Below, one piece after another: positions 60,658-64,000 of a stretch of DNA of 64,000 bases. This DNA comes from Halomonas sp. Y3 (lineage in GTDB: Bacteria > Pseudomonadota > Gammaproteobacteria > Pseudomonadales > Halomonadaceae): positions 2,046,001-2,110,000 of the forward strand of contig NZ_CP099975.1 of NCBI RefSeq assembly GCF_024137965.1, given 5' to 3'. The stretch's first letter is position 1. Every line of letters begins with the position of its first letter. The notes under the pieces are model-generated. The model did not search any database. It worked only from the letters and a program-made list of their open reading frames with translations, and was not told the origin of the DNA. Position numbers and translations under genes: made by a program.

Positions 60658-62019
60658 ATGCCCGACACCATCTCCAGCATCATCTCCCCGGAAGGCAGCC
60701 TCGAGATCCTCTCCCAGCACGAGGTGAGCCGGCTGCACGACACCTCCAAGGCCGGCCTGCATGATCTGCTGCGCCGCTGTGCCCTGGCCGTGCTCAACTG
60801 CGGCTCACCCACCGACGACAGCGTGGCACTGATGGAGGCCTACCGGGACTTCGATATCGAGGTGATTCCCCAGGACCGCGGCATCCGCCTGAAGCTGACC
60901 AACGCCCCGGCCGAGGCCTTCGTGGACGGGCGGATGATTCGAGGCATTCGCGAGCATCTCTCCTCGGTGCTGCGCGACATCGTCTACGTCTACAACGAGA
61001 TCCAGGGCCACCAGCGCTTCGACCTGACCACCGCCGAGGGCACCACCAATGCGGTGTTCCACATCCTGCGCAAGGCCGGCACCCTCAAGCCGGGCCGCGA
61101 CCCCAGCCTGGTGGTCTGCTGGGGCGGCCACTCCATCTCCCGGGAGGAGTACGAGTACAGCAAGGACGTGGGCTACCACCTGGGGCTGCGCGAGATGGAC
61201 ATCTGCACCGGCTGCGGCCCCGGCGCCATGAAGGGCCCCATGAAGGGCGCCAACGTGGCCCATGCCAAGCAGCGCCGCCGCCAGGGGCGCTATCTGGGCA
61301 TCTCGGAGCCCGGCATCATCGCCGCCGAGGCGCCCAACCCCATCGTCAACGAGCTGGTGGTGATGCCCGATATCGAGAAGCGCCTGGAGGCCTTCGTGCG
61401 CCTGGGCCACGGCATCATCGTCTTCCCCGGCGGGGTGGGCACCGCCGAGGAGATCCTCTACCTGCTGGGCATCCTGCTGCACCCGGAGAACGCCGACATG
61501 GAGCTCCCGGTGATCTTCACCGGCCCGGCGAACAGCGCCGACTACTTCCGGCGCATCGACGAGTTCCTGGTCTACACCTTGGGCGAGGAGGTCCGCGCGC
61601 TCTACCGTGTCATCATCGACAACCCCACCGAGGTGGCCCGGGCCATGCGCAAGGGCATCGACGCCGTGACCGACTACCGCCGCACCCGCCAGGACGCCTT
61701 CTACTACAACTGGCGGCTGACCATCGACCGCCACTTCCAGGAGACCTTCGAGCCGACCCACCAGGCCATGGCCGGGCTCGCCCTGCGCCGCGACCTGCCG
61801 ACCCACGAGCTGGCCGCCAACCTGAGACGCGCCTTCTCGGGGATCGTAGCCGGCAACGTCAAGGAGCAGGGCATCCGGGCGATCCGCGCCCACGGCCCCT
61901 TCCGGCTGCATGCGGAAGCGGAGCTGATGAGGCGGCTAGACGCGCTGCTCGGTTCCTTCGTGGCTCAGGGCCGCATGAAACTCGAAGGCAAGTATGAGCC
62001 CTGCTATACCCTGGGCTGA
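60658..62019 (+). CDS. ppnN: Pyrimidine/purine nucleotide 5'-monophosphate nucleosidase PpnN (YgdH)
   Basis: 453 residues, matching the E. coli length. The LOG-family motif FPGGVGTAEEILYLLGIL, preceded by CTGCGPGAMKGPMKGA, is diagnostic. It cleaves nucleoside monophosphates to base and ribose-5-phosphate and is (p)ppGpp-regulated in E. coli. ATG 60658 has AAGGA 6 nt upstream. Confidence 0.96.
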   Translation: MPDTISSIISPEGSLEILSQHEVSRLHDTSKAGLHDLLRRCALAVLNCGSPTDDSVALMEAYRDFDIEVIPQDRGIRLKLTNAPAEAFVDGRMIRGIREHLSSVLRDIVYVYNEIQGHQRFDLTTAEGTTNAVFHILRKAGTLKPGRDPSLVVCWGGHSISREEYEYSKDVGYHLGLREMDICTGCGPGAMKGPMKGANVAHAKQRRRQGRYLGISEPGIIAAEAPNPIVNELVVMPDIEKRLEAFVRLGHGIIVFPGGVGTAEEILYLLGILLHPENADMELPVIFTGPANSADYFRRIDEFLVYTLGEEVRALYRVIIDNPTEVARAMRKGIDAVTDYRRTRQDAFYYNWRLTIDRHFQETFEPTHQAMAGLALRRDLPTHELAANLRRAFSGIVAGNVKEQGIRAIRAHGPFRLHAEAELMRRLDALLGSFVAQGRMKLEGKYEPCYTLG

Positions 62020-62042
62020 AAGAGCGCGGGGTGAAGAGTGAA

Positions 62043-62075
62043 ACGCCCCGCCGAGCTCGAGACTCGGCGGGGCGT
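62043..62075. terminator. Bidirectional terminator between ppnN and a membrane protein gene
   Basis: ACGCCCCGCCGAG (62043-62055) and CTCGGCGGGGCGT (62063-62075), a 13-bp perfect stem with TTTT after it on the plus strand and AAA before it. Confidence 0.85.
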
Positions 62076-62107
62076 TTTCTGACGGAGAGCCGGCGCGCTC
62101 TCCCCGA

Positions 62108-62476
62108 CTAGTCGCTGGGTGCTCTGAACCATAGCAGCAGCGCGTGAAGCAGCAGCCCCAGGGTGGCGCCGTGGGCGATCAGCAGCTCCCAGCCGATGAA
62201 GTCGGTGAAGAGCGCATGGTAGAGCCCCATGCCGGCCAGGCCGACCGCCAGGCAGAGGCCCAGGCGCTTGAGCAGATCGGGCAGACGCGCCCGCGCCTCG
62301 GCCTCGAGCATGCGCCACTGGACCACGGCCACGGCGGCCACCACCGCCAGGGCGATCAGGACCAGGTTCAGGCGATTGTCATGGCCGCCCACCAGATAGC
62401 GGGGGATGGTGGAGAGCATCAGCAGGATCAGCCCCAGCATCAGGCTGAGCCGCTCGGGAGATGGCTGGGCCCCCAT
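62108..62476 (-). CDS. Small integral membrane protein, function unknown
   Basis: 122 residues with about four transmembrane helices, including LMLGLILLMLSTIPRYLVGG and RLGLCLAVGLAGMGLYHALF. I do not recognise a family. ATG 62476 lies 2 nt past the flavodoxin stop, so the two are probably coupled. Confidence 0.8.
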   Translation of the reverse strand: MGAQPSPERLSLMLGLILLMLSTIPRYLVGGHDNRLNLVLIALAVVAAVAVVQWRMLEAEARARLPDLLKRLGLCLAVGLAGMGLYHALFTDFIGWELLIAHGATLGLLLHALLLWFRAPSD

Positions 62477-62478
62477 GC

Positions 62479-62943
62479 TCAGGCGACCTTGAGCTGCTGG
62501 GTATCGATCCACGCCTCGACCCAGGGCAGCGCCGCGTCATCGGCCATGAAGGTCTCCATGGCGTCGATCTCCAGCCGCTCACCCAGGCGAGTGGCGCCCT
62601 GCCCCTCCAGCAGCTCATCGAGCTGGCGGCCGGCGCCGCAGAAGGTCTCGCCATAGGAGCTGTCGCCCAGGGCGATCAGGCCATAGCGCAGCGAGGAGAG
62701 CCCCGGGCTCTGGTCGGCGATGGCCCGGGCAAAGTTGGCAAAGGTGCCGGGGTAGTCGCCGCTGCCGGTGGTGGAGACGCAGAACAGCGCCAGATCGGTA
62801 TCCGGGGCGGTCAGGTCATCGAGGCTGGGGTTCTCGAGGATGGCGACCTCGTAGCCGGCCCCCTCGAACAGCGGCTTGACCTGCTCGGCGACGTCCAGTG
62901 CGCCACCGTACATGGTACCAACGAAGATCTTGAGCATGGGCAT
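62479..62943 (-). CDS. Flavodoxin (MioC-like)
   Basis: 154 residues. FMN-binding loop GTMYGGALDVAE near the N-terminus and STTGSGDYPGTFANFARAI, then LIALGDSSYGETFCGAG. Short-chain flavodoxin of the MioC/CysJ type; an electron carrier. ATG 62943 or 62937. Coupled to the membrane protein downstream. Confidence 0.9.
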   Translation of the reverse strand: MPMLKIFVGTMYGGALDVAEQVKPLFEGAGYEVAILENPSLDDLTAPDTDLALFCVSTTGSGDYPGTFANFARAIADQSPGLSSLRYGLIALGDSSYGETFCGAGRQLDELLEGQGATRLGERLEIDAMETFMADDAALPWVEAWIDTQQLKVA

Positions 62944-63082
62944 GTGACGGTTTTACCTGAGAAATTTCATCGGATATTACCATAGCTCCCGGCCCGCGCG
63001 CACCCGGGTGCCCTACCGTCACGGCCAGAATCAAGCCCCCTCCCCCTTCCGGCGGCGAGACACTTCGTCGCACCCTGGCGCC

Positions 63083-63110
63083 TTTGGCAACGGGGGTACC
63101 CGAGTATAAT
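63083..63110 (+). promoter_or_regulatory. Promoter of the DUF2788 gene
   Basis: Perfect -10 TATAAT at 63105-63110, with TTTGGC (63083-63088) or TTGGCA (63084-63089) as -35, spacing 15-16 bp. The start codon follows at 63146. Confidence 0.65.
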
Positions 63111-63145
63111 GGTCGGAAAAATATCCCCTCTGACGGAGCCCCCCC

Positions 63146-63355
63146 ATGCAGCAGACCTTCGAGGCCTGGATCACCCCGATCATGATCGGCGGCCTGATCC
63201 TCTTCATGGCCTTCATCATCTGGGACCTGGCCAAGAAGTCCAACGCGGGTCGCTTCGGCACCATCATGCTCTTCGTGGTGCTGGGTGCCGGCATGCTCGG
63301 CTATGTACTCAAGGTAGTGATCACCTGGATGCTGGAGAACGGCGGCAGCGTTTAA
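63146..63355 (+). CDS. DUF2788 small membrane protein
   Basis: 69 residues with two transmembrane helices (PIMIGGLILFMAFIIWDLAK and FGTIMLFVVLGAGMLGYVLK) joined by a basic loop. Matches the DUF2788 pattern. Function unknown. ACGGAG lies about 7 nt upstream of the ATG. Confidence 0.88.
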   Translation: MQQTFEAWITPIMIGGLILFMAFIIWDLAKKSNAGRFGTIMLFVVLGAGMLGYVLKVVITWMLENGGSV

Positions 63356-63372
63356 CCACCGGCTCATACAGC

Positions 63373-63406
63373 ACGACAGCGCCACCCCAGGGGGTGGCGC
63401 TGTCGT
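63373..63406. terminator. Long hairpin between DUF2788 and ihfA
   Basis: A perfect 16-bp stem, ACGACAGCGCCACCCC (63373-63388) with GGGGTGGCGCTGTCGT (63391-63406), loop AG. Lies between convergent genes. Confidence 0.75.
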
Positions 63407-63431
63407 CTCTGGTCGCGTGGTCAGGCGTCGA

Positions 63432-63734
63432 TCAGCGCGATTCGCCGCGGTAGCCCTCGACCTGGCTCTTCAGCTTCTGGCCCGGCCGGAAGGTCACCAC
63501 CCGGCGGGCCGAGATCGGGATCTCCTCTCCCGTCTTCGGGTTGCGCCCCGGCCGTTCGCGCTTGTCGCGCAGGTCGAAGTTGCCGAAGCCGGAGAGCTTG
63601 ACCTGTTCGTTCTCGCGCAGGCAGGCACGGATCTCCTCGAAGAAGGCCTCCACCATGGCCTTGGCCTCACGCTTGGAAAGGCCCAGCTCAGCGTGCAGAT
63701 GCTCGGCAAGCTCCGCCTTGGTCAATGCACCCAT
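63432..63734 (-). CDS. ihfA: Integration host factor subunit alpha
   Basis: 100 residues. HU/IHF fold with [44 protein letters not shown] and the [11 protein letters not shown] tail. ATG 63734 has GAGG 8 nt upstream. It follows pheT on the same strand, as in most gammaproteobacteria. Confidence 0.97.
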   Translation of the reverse strand: MGALTKAELAEHLHAELGLSKREAKAMVEAFFEEIRACLRENEQVKLSGFGNFDLRDKRERPGRNPKTGEEIPISARRVVTFRPGQKLKSQVEGYRGESR

Positions 63735-63798
63735 GTTCACGTCCTCGTGTAGGGTCCGCCTCACGGCCGCTGCCATCCGTGCCCGCCAACCGGCGGGG

Positions 63799-64000
63799 CT
63801 AGCCCCGCAGCTCGGCACCCAGATGCTGACGGGACTCGGTCACGATGGCATCAACCAACTCGTTGATTTCCTCATCATTCAGCGTGCGTGAAGGATGCTG
63901 CCAGGTCAAGCCCAGCGCCACGCTCTTGCGCCCTTCCGGCACCCCCTGACCCTGGTAGACGTCGAACAGCCGGCACTCGGTCAGCCACTCGCCGGCCTGC
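63799..64000 (-). CDS. pheT: Phenylalanyl-tRNA synthetase beta subunit (C-terminal part, cut by window edge)
   Basis: The last 66 codons, ending at TAG 63799-63801. The anticodon-binding B8 domain is recognisable: [35 protein letters not shown] and ELVDAIV. The gene begins beyond the right edge. The pheT-ihfA order is canonical. Confidence 0.93.
   Translation of the reverse strand, partial: QAGEWLTECRLFDVYQGQGVPEGRKSVALGLTWQHPSRTLNDEEINELVDAIVTESRQHLGAELRG

Overview
The window is a contiguous stretch of a GC-rich (roughly two-thirds G+C) gammaproteobacterial chromosome, most likely Halomonadaceae (Halomonas or a close relative). This is inferred from the gene set: ruvCAB-ybgC-tolQRAB-pal-cpoB, fmdB-aspS, ubiG-mupP, a RegBA pair, 3-hydroxybutyrate dehydrogenase plus SCOT, an AGCS transporter and a NadM-Nudix fusion. 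No rRNA, tRNA or CRISPR array was recognised. Both ends cut genes: tamB on the left and pheT on the right.

Layout. 1-4.7 kb: tamB(partial)-tamA-membrane coiled-coil gene (minus). 4.7-9.2 kb: sodB with a promoter carrying a perfect palindrome at the start site, galU with a nucleotide-sugar dehydrogenase homologue that lacks the catalytic Cys, then ubiG-mupP. 9.2-20.1 kb (minus): yciK, the Tol-Pal envelope genes, ybgC, the RuvABC resolvasome, aspS and fmdB. 20.2-24.5 kb: 2-hydroxyacid dehydrogenase, PfkB sugar kinase and nucleoside hydrolase (a coupled nucleoside/ribose salvage set), acylphosphatase and a Leu/Val dehydrogenase. 24.6-31.8 kb: BrkB membrane protein, NadM-Nudix, HypT-like regulator, cardiolipin synthase, class I fumarase and Nei. 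32-38.4 kb: uvrB with osmC and a Cys-less HMA protein, ygfZ, tatD and prfC, with a composite inverted repeat and a heptamer array between tatD and prfC.

38.5-46.6 kb: RegB/RegA redox two-component pair, bdhA, a HybE-like protein, inositol monophosphatase, GrxA, a DUF1338-like protein, scoAB and a divergent LysR regulator. bdhA and scoAB together suggest 3-hydroxybutyrate/acetoacetate use. 46.7-52.5 kb: acyltransferase, LysM/degenerate-LytM lipoprotein, glycosyltransferase-PAP2 pair, AlkB and AlsT. 52.9-56.3 kb: glycine cleavage gcvH-gcvP.

56.3-59.6 kb is the accessory island: an IS1341-type element carrying an apparently intact TnpB whose right end abuts the gcvP stop codon, followed by a group II intron whose reverse transcriptase/maturase has a one-base frameshift. 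The chromosome then resumes with a LysR gene, ppnN, a flavodoxin with a small membrane protein, DUF2788, ihfA and the 3' end of pheT.

The most interesting observations are the TnpB element, whose predicted guide would be antisense to the end of gcvP; several homologues that have lost or changed hallmark residues (UGDH-like without its Cys, SodB with Glu for the second-sphere Gln, HMA without CxxC, LytM without zinc ligands); and paired palindromes flanking the alsT/gcvHP glycine locus. I saw no clear multi-gene novel defence or biosynthetic system.
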